A DNA stretch of 8,684 nucleotides from positions 1-8,684 of the forward strand of contig JAFZGH010000112.1 of the NCBI GenBank assembly GCA_017555465.1, in the 5' to 3' direction. Positions 1 to 6,526 of the stretch are shown piece after piece (the stretch's first letter is position 1; each line of letters opens with the position of its first letter). Below the pieces are notes generated by a model, which was not told the DNA's origin, made no database searches, and saw only the letters and a list, made by a program, of their open reading frames with translations. Source of the DNA: Akkermansia sp. GTDB lineage: Bacteria > Verrucomicrobiota > Verrucomicrobiia > Verrucomicrobiales > Akkermansiaceae. A program made the position numbers and the translations under genes.

Positions 1-1392
1 GACCAGACCAAGCCCCCGGCAGCCTATACCGAAGCCACCCTGCTCACCGCCATGGAAACCGCCGGCAAGCTGGTGGAGGATGAAGACCTGGCCGATGCCA
101 TGAAAGAGCGCGGCCTTGGTACCCCCGCCACCCGTGCCGCCATCATCGAAGGCCTCATCACCCAGGAATACATTGCCCGCGAAGGCAAGGAACTCATCGC
201 CACCCGCCGCGGCATGGACCTCATCGACCTGCTGGGCAAAATCGGTCTGAGCACCCTCTCCAGCCCGGAACTCACCGGCGAGTGGGAATACCGCCTCAAG
301 CAAATGGAAAGCGGGCACCTCGACCGTGCAACCTTCATGAAGGATATCCGCACCTACACCACAGACATCGTGGAAGCCGTGCGTGATTACATGCAGAATG
401 GAAAGAACCCGGATTTAGAGCTCACCTGCCCGGCCTGCGGAGCAAAGGGGCTCAGCAGCCGTGTGGATTCCATCTCCTGCAACAGCTGCAAGTTCCGCAT
501 CCGCCGCGTGCATGCAGGGCTCACCCTCACCGATGACCAGCTCTGCGAGCTCATCAGCCAGGGTTCCCTGCCCGTCATGGACGGGTTCCGCTCCAAGTTC
601 GGCAAGCCTTTCAAGGCCGGTCTGCGCCTGGTTGCTCCGCAGACCGCCCGCAGCATCTGGAAAGCCGAGTTCTACTTCGATTCCGACCGCAGCGAAAGCA
701 AGCAGGAAGAGACACCCACGCAACTCGCCGGCACCGTGCTGGTGAAAGACCAAGGCGACCTGCAGCTGCAGGTGAATGACAAGCAGTGGAGTGTGCCGGA
801 ATACACCCAGGCCGGAGGACGCAAAGGGTTCACCATGTCCCGCAACATTCTGGGCATGGAAATCAGCGAGGAGGTACTACGCCAGGTGCTCGCCATCGGT
901 AAGAGCGACTTGATTACAGGCTTCATCTCCCAGCGCACCAACCGCGCCTTTGATGCCTACCTCGTACTGGACGAAAAGAAGGGCAATGTGGGCTTTGAAT
1001 TCCCGCCCCGCGAAGTCCGCCAGAAAGGTACTAGGGAAAAGGCCGACAAAAAATTCACCGCAGCCTCTGCCGCCGCCGAGGACCTGAGCAAGGGAACAAA
1101 GCACGGCATCATCAAGGTGAAAGGCAAGGGCGAACACGAGCTGGTGGAAACCGAATCAGCCTGGCATGTGGATGGCCTCACCTATGGCAAAACCCGTAAG
1201 CCGCTGGTTATTCCACACAGCATGTGCGATATCAACCTGGATGCCGCCACCGTCACGCAGCTTCTCAGCAAGGGCAAGACCGAACTCATCAAGGACTTCA
1301 CCAGCCACAAGAGCGGCAAGAAGTTTGATGCCTACCTCGTGTTCAATGCATCCACCGGGCGCGTCTCCTACGAGTTCCCCCCGCGCAAGTAA
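1..1392 (+). CDS. topB: Type IA DNA topoisomerase, topoisomerase III-like (C-terminal part, 5' end outside window)
   Basis: The reading frame is open from base 1 and gives 463 residues; the start, TOPRIM domain and catalytic tyrosine lie upstream of the window. Type IA topoisomerases relax or decatenate DNA by cutting and passing single strands. Visible residues 5-15 (PPAAYTEATLL), 38-46 (GLGTPATRA) and 88-96 (SPELTGEWE) follow the late core of topoisomerase III; bacterial TopA usually has a RPSTY-type motif at the second site, so TopB is favoured. A Cys4 zinc ribbon follows (C143, C146, C160, C163, as CxxC-x13-CxxC). After it come three copies of the topoisomerase C-terminal repeat, at about 172-226, 280-337 and 400-462. 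The last two each contain FDAYLV and end in EFPPR. The repeats probably bind DNA. The stop is 9 nt before the next start, so the two genes are probably cotranscribed. The alternative is a TopA with an unusual tail. Confidence 0.9.
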   Translation, partial: DQTKPPAAYTEATLLTAMETAGKLVEDEDLADAMKERGLGTPATRAAIIEGLITQEYIAREGKELIATRRGMDLIDLLGKIGLSTLSSPELTGEWEYRLKQMESGHLDRATFMKDIRTYTTDIVEAVRDYMQNGKNPDLELTCPACGAKGLSSRVDSISCNSCKFRIRRVHAGLTLTDDQLCELISQGSLPVMDGFRSKFGKPFKAGLRLVAPQTARSIWKAEFYFDSDRSESKQEETPTQLAGTVLVKDQGDLQLQVNDKQWSVPEYTQAGGRKGFTMSRNILGMEISEEVLRQVLAIGKSDLITGFISQRTNRAFDAYLVLDEKKGNVGFEFPPREVRQKGTREKADKKFTAASAAAEDLSKGTKHGIIKVKGKGEHELVETESAWHVDGLTYGKTRKPLVIPHSMCDINLDAATVTQLLSKGKTELIKDFTSHKSGKKFDAYLVFNASTGRVSYEFPPRK

Positions 1393-1401
1393 CCTACCGC
1401 C

Positions 1402-2391
1402 ATGGGTGTGGTAAGCAAGATACTCAGCTACTTTGATATCTTCACCACGGGCATTCTCATCAGCCTGGGGCTGGGGATTCTCATCCCCTGCCATGGCGCT
1501 GGTGCAGTCTGCTTCGACTGGATAACGAATGCAGCCATCGTTCTGCTTTTCTTTCTGTACGGGGTCAAGCTTTCCCGCAAATCCGTGGTGGACGGCCTGC
1601 TCAACTGGCGTCTGCAGAGCATGGTCTTTGCCTTCACCTTCGTATTTTTCCCGGTAGTCATACCCCTGCTCCGGCCACTGCTGGAGCCATTGACAGGCGG
1701 GGCTCTATTCATGGGGCTGGTGTATGTAGCCTGCCTGCCCAGCACAGTGCAGAGCAGCATCGCCTTCACCTCCGTGGCAGGAGGCAACGTGCCCGCAGCT
1801 GTATGCTCGGCCTCGGTTTCCAGCCTGCTGGGTGTGTTCCTCACCCCTTTTCTTGTGAGCCTGCTCTTTGCCACAGATGGCAGCGGCGCCCAGGTGGGGG
1901 TGGATACCGTACTGAAAATCTGCTACCAGATTCTACTGCCATTCATCGCCGGCCAACTCAGCCAGCCCCTGCTGCGCAAATGGGTGCTGGGGCATAAAAC
2001 ACTCATCGGCTGGAATGATAAGGCCACCATCTGGCTGGTTGTCTACACGGCCTTTTCCCATGCAACCAGCGGCGGCTACTGGGACAAGTTGCAGGCCGTC
2101 CAGCTAGGTGGCCTGGTAGTGGCCTGTCTCATCATCCTCTGCCTCACCTTTGCCGCAACCTGGTATAGCAGCAGACTGCTTGGCTTCAAGCGGGAAGACT
2201 GCATCACCATTGTCTTCTGCGGTTCTAAAAAGAGCCTGGCGGTGGGCGCGCCCATGATGATGGCTATTTTCGGCACGCTGGATAACAATCTCCTCCTCCC
2301 CCTCATGGTATTCCACCAGGTGCAGCTCATGCTCTGTGCCCACCTGGCCCGCATCTGGAGCAAAGGAAGCGGCGATACCGGGGGCTACTAA
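1402..2391 (+). CDS. Bile acid:sodium symporter-like transporter (SBF-like, YfeH type)
   Basis: This is a 329-residue, strongly hydrophobic protein with about nine or ten likely membrane segments (roughly 12-30, 42-56, 71-92, 99-120, 133-157, 170-187, 207-222, 236-252, 267-290 and 296-314). Its length matches the YfeH/SBF-like branch of the bile acid:sodium symporter superfamily. Family-like motifs are LPSTVQSSIAFTS at 112-124, GGNVPAAVCSA at 127-137 and FCGSKKSLAVGAP at 272-284; the last two resemble the paired core motifs that line the ion and substrate site in this superfamily. It should sit in the cytoplasmic membrane. The substrate cannot be read from sequence, and YfeH relatives are poorly characterised, so bile acids should not be assumed. 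The ATG lies 9 nt after the topoisomerase stop, with no Shine-Dalgarno motif and no room for a separate promoter outside coding DNA, so it is probably expressed from an upstream promoter. Confidence 0.88.
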   Translation: MGVVSKILSYFDIFTTGILISLGLGILIPCHGAGAVCFDWITNAAIVLLFFLYGVKLSRKSVVDGLLNWRLQSMVFAFTFVFFPVVIPLLRPLLEPLTGGALFMGLVYVACLPSTVQSSIAFTSVAGGNVPAAVCSASVSSLLGVFLTPFLVSLLFATDGSGAQVGVDTVLKICYQILLPFIAGQLSQPLLRKWVLGHKTLIGWNDKATIWLVVYTAFSHATSGGYWDKLQAVQLGGLVVACLIILCLTFAATWYSSRLLGFKREDCITIVFCGSKKSLAVGAPMMMAIFGTLDNNLLLPLMVFHQVQLMLCAHLARIWSKGSGDTGGY

Positions 2392-2410
2392 GCCAACATA
2401 AATTACTACT

Positions 2411-3100
2411 ATGGAAACAACTGAAGAGTTTATACGCTGGGGCGCCGGCCACTGGGGCGCAGTCATAGCCACCGCCATCGTTACGCTGGCCATCATCGGC
2501 GGAGGCCGTCGCGGCTCTCTGGAGGCGCGACAGAAAATCTGCCGGGCACTTGCGGTCGTGGTGGGGCTTATCTACGTGGCAGATTCCGCATTCATCACCC
2601 TCTCCCAGTACCATGGCAGCTGGGAACAGAACCTGCCTTTCCACTACTGCAGCATGATGCTGCTGGTAGCCACCTTTGCCCTGTGGACCCGCAACCGAAC
2701 CGCCTGCTGGGTGCTGTATTTCGGAGCACTCACCGCGTGTCTGCAAGGGCTCATCACCCCGGCACTGGACGCAGATTTCCCGACGCCGCGATTCTTCCTC
2801 TTCTTCTGCCTGCATGGCATACTGATGCCAGCAGCCCTGGCGGTTCCCCTGCTGCTGGGAATGCGCGCACGCCTGCGCGATGTAGGCATCAGCCTGCTGC
2901 TCATGGATGCGTACCTGCTGTGCATCCACCCGGTGAACCTGCTGCTGGGCACCAACTACGGATTCACCATGGAAAGCCCGGTGCCGGGCTGCATACTGGA
3001 TTATGCCGGTCCTGCGCCCTGGTACTACCTGTTACTGCAGATTCCGGCCTTTGCCCTGTTCAGTCTGCTGCGCCTGCCAGTCCGGGCCAGACAAATTTAA
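2411..3100 (+). CDS. YwaF/TIGR02206-like integral membrane protein
   Basis: This 229-residue protein has six or seven likely membrane helices. It has the pattern I associate with the YwaF/TIGR02206 family: LPFHYC at 75-80 (usually LPxHLC), the helix end GLITP at 113-117, FPTPRFFLFF..HG around 123-136, and VNLLLGTNY at 175-183 followed by a short loop and a final helix containing PWYYLLLQ (203-210). The biochemical function of this family is unknown to me. The histidine and cysteine at 78 and 80, H135 and N176 look like conserved polar positions inside the membrane. The start lies 19 nt after the transporter stop in an A-rich spacer without a Shine-Dalgarno sequence. It is the last gene of the plus-strand group, and its TAA lies in the TTAA that also ends the facing ankyrin gene. 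Confidence 0.85.
   Translation: METTEEFIRWGAGHWGAVIATAIVTLAIIGGGRRGSLEARQKICRALAVVVGLIYVADSAFITLSQYHGSWEQNLPFHYCSMMLLVATFALWTRNRTACWVLYFGALTACLQGLITPALDADFPTPRFFLFFCLHGILMPAALAVPLLLGMRARLRDVGISLLLMDAYLLCIHPVNLLLGTNYGFTMESPVPGCILDYAGPAPWYYLLLQIPAFALFSLLRLPVRARQI
3097..3100. other. Shared palindromic TTAA: overlapping stop codons of two convergent genes
   Basis: The plus-strand membrane-protein gene ends with TAA at 3098-3100. The minus-strand ankyrin gene ends with TAA read from 3099 to 3097. The two stops are made from the same four-base palindrome, so there is no intergenic DNA between the converging genes. No hairpin followed by a T-run is visible on either side, so transcripts from both directions probably run into the opposing gene. 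Confidence 0.95.
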
Positions 3101-3687
3101 GCGCCCAAAAGCCGTAGAATCGTCTCGCGGGCAGCGTCATCTTTCACCTCGCGGGCATGAGCAGCGGCATTCAGCCCCTCTTCATCCACGGCATCGGCAT
3201 CTGCCCCGGCAGTCAGCAGCTGCTGCACCAGTCCATCAAAACCAGACCATGCCGCTACCATGAGAGGAGTGATTCCTGAATCACTTCGAGCATCGACAAG
3301 AGCCTTGTTTTCCATCAACAAGGAAACAATGGCAGGTTGATTATTGCGAACAGCAAAATGCAGGGCAGTCTCCCCCTCTTCATTAACCGCATTAACCTGA
3401 GCATTGTGCATAAGCAGCACCTTGGCCACCTCCAGATGCCCCTCGCCAGCAGCAGTCATGAGGGCTGTCACCCCCTCGGCTGAGGCAGCCTCCACGCAAG
3501 CCCCCTGCTCCACCATGCGCTGCACGGCCAGAGCATCGCCCACGCGCGACCACTCAGCCAGCAGAGCCGTTTCCTCCGGGGCCAGCGCCGCCTGAGAAGG
3601 CATATACGGAGCCAGAGCCACGGCAGCTATCACCCCCAGAGCAGCCACCGTCCCCCCCAGAATAGGAATATATCGCATCTTTTTCAT
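3097..3687 (-). CDS. Ankyrin-repeat protein with N-terminal signal peptide or membrane anchor
   Basis: This is a 196-residue protein. Residues 1-33 are a basic start (MKK.R) followed by a hydrophobic stretch (about 8-29) ending in PSQA, which fits either a cleaved signal peptide or a single membrane anchor, so the rest should lie outside the cytoplasm. Residues 42-196 contain four or five ankyrin repeats of about 33 residues: a degenerate one at about 42-71, good ones at 72-104 (GVTALMTAA.EGHLEVAKVLL), 105-137 (GETALHFAV) and 138-170 (GITPLMVAAWSG), and a partial cap from 171. Ankyrin repeats bind other proteins; no catalytic domain is present and the partner is unknown. The ATG follows the aminotransferase TGA by 2 nt, which suggests one mRNA and translational coupling. 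Met4 is an alternative start, but Met1 gives a more typical charged n-region. No ribosome binding site is seen. Confidence 0.87.
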   Translation of the reverse strand: MKKMRYIPILGGTVAALGVIAAVALAPYMPSQAALAPEETALLAEWSRVGDALAVQRMVEQGACVEAASAEGVTALMTAAGEGHLEVAKVLLMHNAQVNAVNEEGETALHFAVRNNQPAIVSLLMENKALVDARSDSGITPLMVAAWSGFDGLVQQLLTAGADADAVDEEGLNAAAHAREVKDDAARETILRLLGA

Positions 3688-3689
3688 AC

Positions 3690-4928
3690 TCAGGAGAGAG
3701 AGCTCAACACGTTTTTCAGAATAGCGAGACCTTCAGCCAGCGTTTCCTCCGGCACATTAAGGGCGGGAATCAGACGCAGCGTATCAGGTCCGGCCGGGCA
3801 GGCCAGCAGCCCCGCCTCGCGGCAAAGCGTATTCACATACCCGGCAGGAGTCTGCCCCGCCGGCACAGCAAAGGAATCCTTGCGCAGCCCCACACCGCGA
3901 AGCAGCCCAAGACCGCGCACCGTTTCCACGCAGGGGAGGTTCCAACCTTCCACGGTTGTCTTAATCTGCTCACCAAGGCGGGCGGCGCGTTCAACGAGCC
4001 CCTGCTCCAGCACCTCGGAGACCACGGCCAGAGCCGTGGCACAGGCAAGCGGCGTGCCGCCGAAAGTCGAGCCGTGAGAACCGGGGCTCATAATGGAGGA
4101 AAGCGGTGTTCCCTCGGCATCAATGGCGCGGTTGCTCACCCAGAAGCAGCCAATGGGGAAACCACCGCCGATACCCTTGGCACAGGACACGAGATCAGGC
4201 TGCAGCTCCGGGCAGATAGCTTTCCAGCCCATAGTTGCGCCGCAGCGGCCCACGCCGCACTGCACCTCGTCAATCATGAGCATCAGGTCATGCTCCTTGC
4301 ACAGCTGGGCCACCCCGCGCAGGAACTCCGGAGTAGCGGGATTCACGCCACCTTCGCCCTGCACTGCCTCCAGCATAATGCCGCAGGTCTGCGGAGACAC
4401 AGCAGCGCGCAGTGACTCCAGGTCATTGAAATCCACATACTTGAACCCGGTCAGTAGCGGGTCGAACTCCACCTGCACCTTTTCCTGACCAGTGGCAGCC
4501 AGCGTACCCAGGGTGCGGCCGTGGAAACTCTTATTGAACGTAATCACCTCATAACGGGCAGAACCATCTGCCGCCGGACGACGATGTCCGAAACGGCGGG
4601 CGGTCTTGATGATGCCCTCGTTGCCCTCTGCTCCGGAATTGCAGAAGAACACACGACCGGGAATACCGATGAGCTTCTCCACCACCACCTCGGCCAGTTT
4701 TGCCTGCCCGGGGATTCCATAAAGATTCGAACAATGCATCAGCGTATTGGCCTGCTCGGTGAGTGCCTTCACTACAGCCGGGTGGCAATGGCCCAGCGAA
4801 CAGGTGGCAATACCAGCGCAGAAATCCACATAACGGCGCCCCTCCGTATCATACAGGTAAGAACCCTCACCACGCGCAGCATCCAGCGGAGCGCGCCCAT
4901 ACGTCGGCAATACATACTGTTCGTTCAT
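3690..4928 (-). CDS. argD: Class III PLP aminotransferase, acetylornithine transaminase-like
   Basis: This 412-residue protein has the length of ArgD, which transfers the amino group of N-acetylornithine to 2-oxoglutarate in cytoplasmic arginine metabolism. Numbered from the chosen start, it shows NSGAE at 97-101 for the cofactor phosphate, SFHGRT at 134-139, the PLP-ring aspartate D220 in IDEVQ, the Schiff-base lysine K251 in CAKGIGGGFPIG, and HGSTFGG at 285-291. I chose ATG at 4928 because MNEQYVLPTYGR matches the usual ArgD beginning. A 13-residue extension to a TTG at 4967 is possible, but that TTG is the first triplet of a TTGACA -35 box. Ornithine or other omega-aminotransferases are close relatives and cannot be excluded. 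No other arg gene is nearby; the only partner is the ankyrin gene 2 nt downstream. Confidence 0.88.
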   Translation of the reverse strand: MNEQYVLPTYGRAPLDAARGEGSYLYDTEGRRYVDFCAGIATCSLGHCHPAVVKALTEQANTLMHCSNLYGIPGQAKLAEVVVEKLIGIPGRVFFCNSGAEGNEGIIKTARRFGHRRPAADGSARYEVITFNKSFHGRTLGTLAATGQEKVQVEFDPLLTGFKYVDFNDLESLRAAVSPQTCGIMLEAVQGEGGVNPATPEFLRGVAQLCKEHDLMLMIDEVQCGVGRCGATMGWKAICPELQPDLVSCAKGIGGGFPIGCFWVSNRAIDAEGTPLSSIMSPGSHGSTFGGTPLACATALAVVSEVLEQGLVERAARLGEQIKTTVEGWNLPCVETVRGLGLLRGVGLRKDSFAVPAGQTPAGYVNTLCREAGLLACPAGPDTLRLIPALNVPEETLAEGLAILKNVLSSLS

Positions 4929-4938
4929 ATCAGGCACA

Positions 4939-4967
4939 AATCTACACCCACCGCGCGCGTTTGTCAA
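4939..4967 (-). promoter_or_regulatory. Sigma70-type promoter of the aminotransferase-ankyrin unit
   Basis: Read on the minus strand, a consensus -35 box TTGACA (4967-4962) is followed by a 17-nt spacer and a -10 box TAGATT (4944-4939, 4 of 6 consensus bases). The predicted transcription start is about 4932-4931, which leaves only 3-4 nt before the ATG at 4928. There is therefore no room for a Shine-Dalgarno sequence. Confidence 0.7.
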
Positions 4968-5002
4968 TCATTTCACGTGGTACGGACTGGCATACACGCC
5001 AC

Positions 5003-6520
5003 CTACTTCTTCGGCTGCTGGGGCTTGGGTGCAGGGCGCAGCTCCGGCATGTGAAGCTCCGCCGTCTGCTGCACCGCCGGACGGAAGGGCGACATGGTCG
5101 TTTTTTCCAGCAGGCGCTGCATCAGCAGGCGGCCATAACGTTCATCCTTGTTCACAAAAGCCAGGTTCGCCTGCAACAACTCCGCACGCACCCGGTTGCG
5201 TTCATCCTGGGCGCGGCGTCCCACCTGACCAAAGGCCTCTATTGCCGCCGGGTAATCCTTCAATTCCGCATAATGCCAGGCCAGCATCTCCTGCAACTGG
5301 GGAAACGCAGCATGCCCCATGCGCTGCTGCACCACCTGGGTCATACCGGCACGATTGCCCCCCGTGGCAGCCATCATCTGCCGCCACTGCACAAAGACAT
5401 TATCAGCGGGGCCGGCATTGCGGGACATCGCCTCAAACGGACGGTACAGAGGATCACCCAGAATCGTCCCCTGCCAGGAAAGCCAGGGAGTGGCCATGAG
5501 GCCTGCTTCTGCCACGGTATATCCCTTCAGCAGGCGGTCATAAAAAATATCCAGCCGCAACGTACCCGCCAGCAAAGGCTCGAACACATTACCGGAAGTC
5601 ACCACTGCCCCGCGCTGCAAAAAAGCCCCCACCCAGGTATTCGGACTTTTAACCGATGTACCGCTGAATGAATGCAGGTGCATGGCCACCGCGCCGGGCG
5701 CAAAGGAAAAACCTGCATGGTGTTTCGTGCTGAACGGCCCCTGCGGATGCTGCGTATACCAGCCGAAATACACCGCCGTATCCTGCATCAGAGGAAATGC
5801 CGGTGGCAATAATTTCTGCGATTCCTCATGAAAAAGCGGCATGCCATGTTCGCGGGCCTTCCGGGCAATATCCGTGAACCACTTATCCCCCTCTTTATAA
5901 GGGCCTCCCTGGTCCACCACAGCCCAGCCCCAGAGTCCGCCACGGCGTTCCACCTCGGCAGGGTACTGAATCATGCGGCGGATAGAAGCGTCATCCGGGC
6001 CATCAATACGAGTCACTGCCAGCACCTGCGGCTTGGTATGCTCCAACTTACCGGATTTATTGAAATACGGGTTCATCAACGGCCCCATGAGCATGTAATT
6101 CGCCCCAAGGAGCATGAGTTCCGAATCCACGGATGCGCAGTTCTGCGTCTGGTTAGTCGGTTTCTTGCCAGGCTCAGCATCCTCTTTGATACGCAGAGGC
6201 AAATCCGGCATGAGCACCATAGCCCGCACCGGCTTCAATCCTTTACCGGGCGCAGTGGGCAGATTCCAATCCCGCTGCTCTGCCTGCACCAGCAACGCAA
6301 AGCGGATTTTCTCGTTGAATACCTGCCGGGAAATGGTTTCGCCTTTCAGCCCGGTCAAGCCGAGGCAATTCGCATACGGAACAGCGCGCTTATTACAATA
6401 CGCACGGGCGCACTGCTCGCTGCGCAGCGAATCGGCATTATACACCACCACCACCTGGTCCGGCAGCAGAGCAGATGCAACCGAACACCCCAGAACCAGA
6501 GTGAGCAGCAAGCGAAACAT
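5003..6520 (-). CDS. Secreted TIGR03790-family protein of unknown function
   Basis: This 505-residue protein starts with a short hydrophobic export signal (about 3-17, VASA then LLPDQV). The sequence VLGC at 9-12 could also be read as a lipobox, but the hydrophobic stretch before it is short for a lipoprotein. Features typical of the TIGR03790 family are DQVVVVYN.DS...E.CA..YC..R.VP..NCLGL near the N-terminus (21-54), MVLMPDLPLRI (101-111), a middle region with VDSELMLLG (131-139), and GAVAMHLHSFSG..V......WVGAFLQRGA followed by EP and GDPLYRPF (276-305, 314-315, 355-362). Residues after about 395 look like alpha-helical TPR-type pairs (YAELKDYPAAIEAFGQVG), and the C-terminus is Pro/Lys-rich. 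The family's function is unknown to me. The ATG is 6 nt after the ffh stop with no ribosome binding site, so it is probably cotranscribed with ffh. Confidence 0.85.
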   Translation of the reverse strand: MFRLLLTLVLGCSVASALLPDQVVVVYNADSLRSEQCARAYCNKRAVPYANCLGLTGLKGETISRQVFNEKIRFALLVQAEQRDWNLPTAPGKGLKPVRAMVLMPDLPLRIKEDAEPGKKPTNQTQNCASVDSELMLLGANYMLMGPLMNPYFNKSGKLEHTKPQVLAVTRIDGPDDASIRRMIQYPAEVERRGGLWGWAVVDQGGPYKEGDKWFTDIARKAREHGMPLFHEESQKLLPPAFPLMQDTAVYFGWYTQHPQGPFSTKHHAGFSFAPGAVAMHLHSFSGTSVKSPNTWVGAFLQRGAVVTSGNVFEPLLAGTLRLDIFYDRLLKGYTVAEAGLMATPWLSWQGTILGDPLYRPFEAMSRNAGPADNVFVQWRQMMAATGGNRAGMTQVVQQRMGHAAFPQLQEMLAWHYAELKDYPAAIEAFGQVGRRAQDERNRVRAELLQANLAFVNKDERYGRLLMQRLLEKTTMSPFRPAVQQTAELHMPELRPAPKPQQPKK

Positions 6521-6526
6521 GGTCCG

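Noticed and set aside
2392..2410. Promoter-like A/T-rich spacer (CATAAA) before the YwaF-like gene
   Set aside because: No acceptable -35 box lies 16-18 nt upstream, and the short spacing fits cotranscription with the transporter gene.
1402..3100. A bile-acid-related function for the transporter and its neighbour
   Set aside because: The superfamily name does not establish the substrate; YfeH-type proteins are poorly characterised and nothing nearby suggests bile acid metabolism.
4968..5002. Possible terminator between the TIGR03790-like gene and the aminotransferase promoter
   Set aside because: Only a short CACGTG palindrome and weak complementarity are present; there is no stable stem followed by a T-run on the minus strand.
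4763..5671. Plus-strand open frame of 302 codons opposite the aminotransferase and TIGR03790-like genes
   Set aside because: It is antisense to two well-supported genes and crosses the aminotransferase promoter; composition is rich in His, Arg and Pro with no domain.
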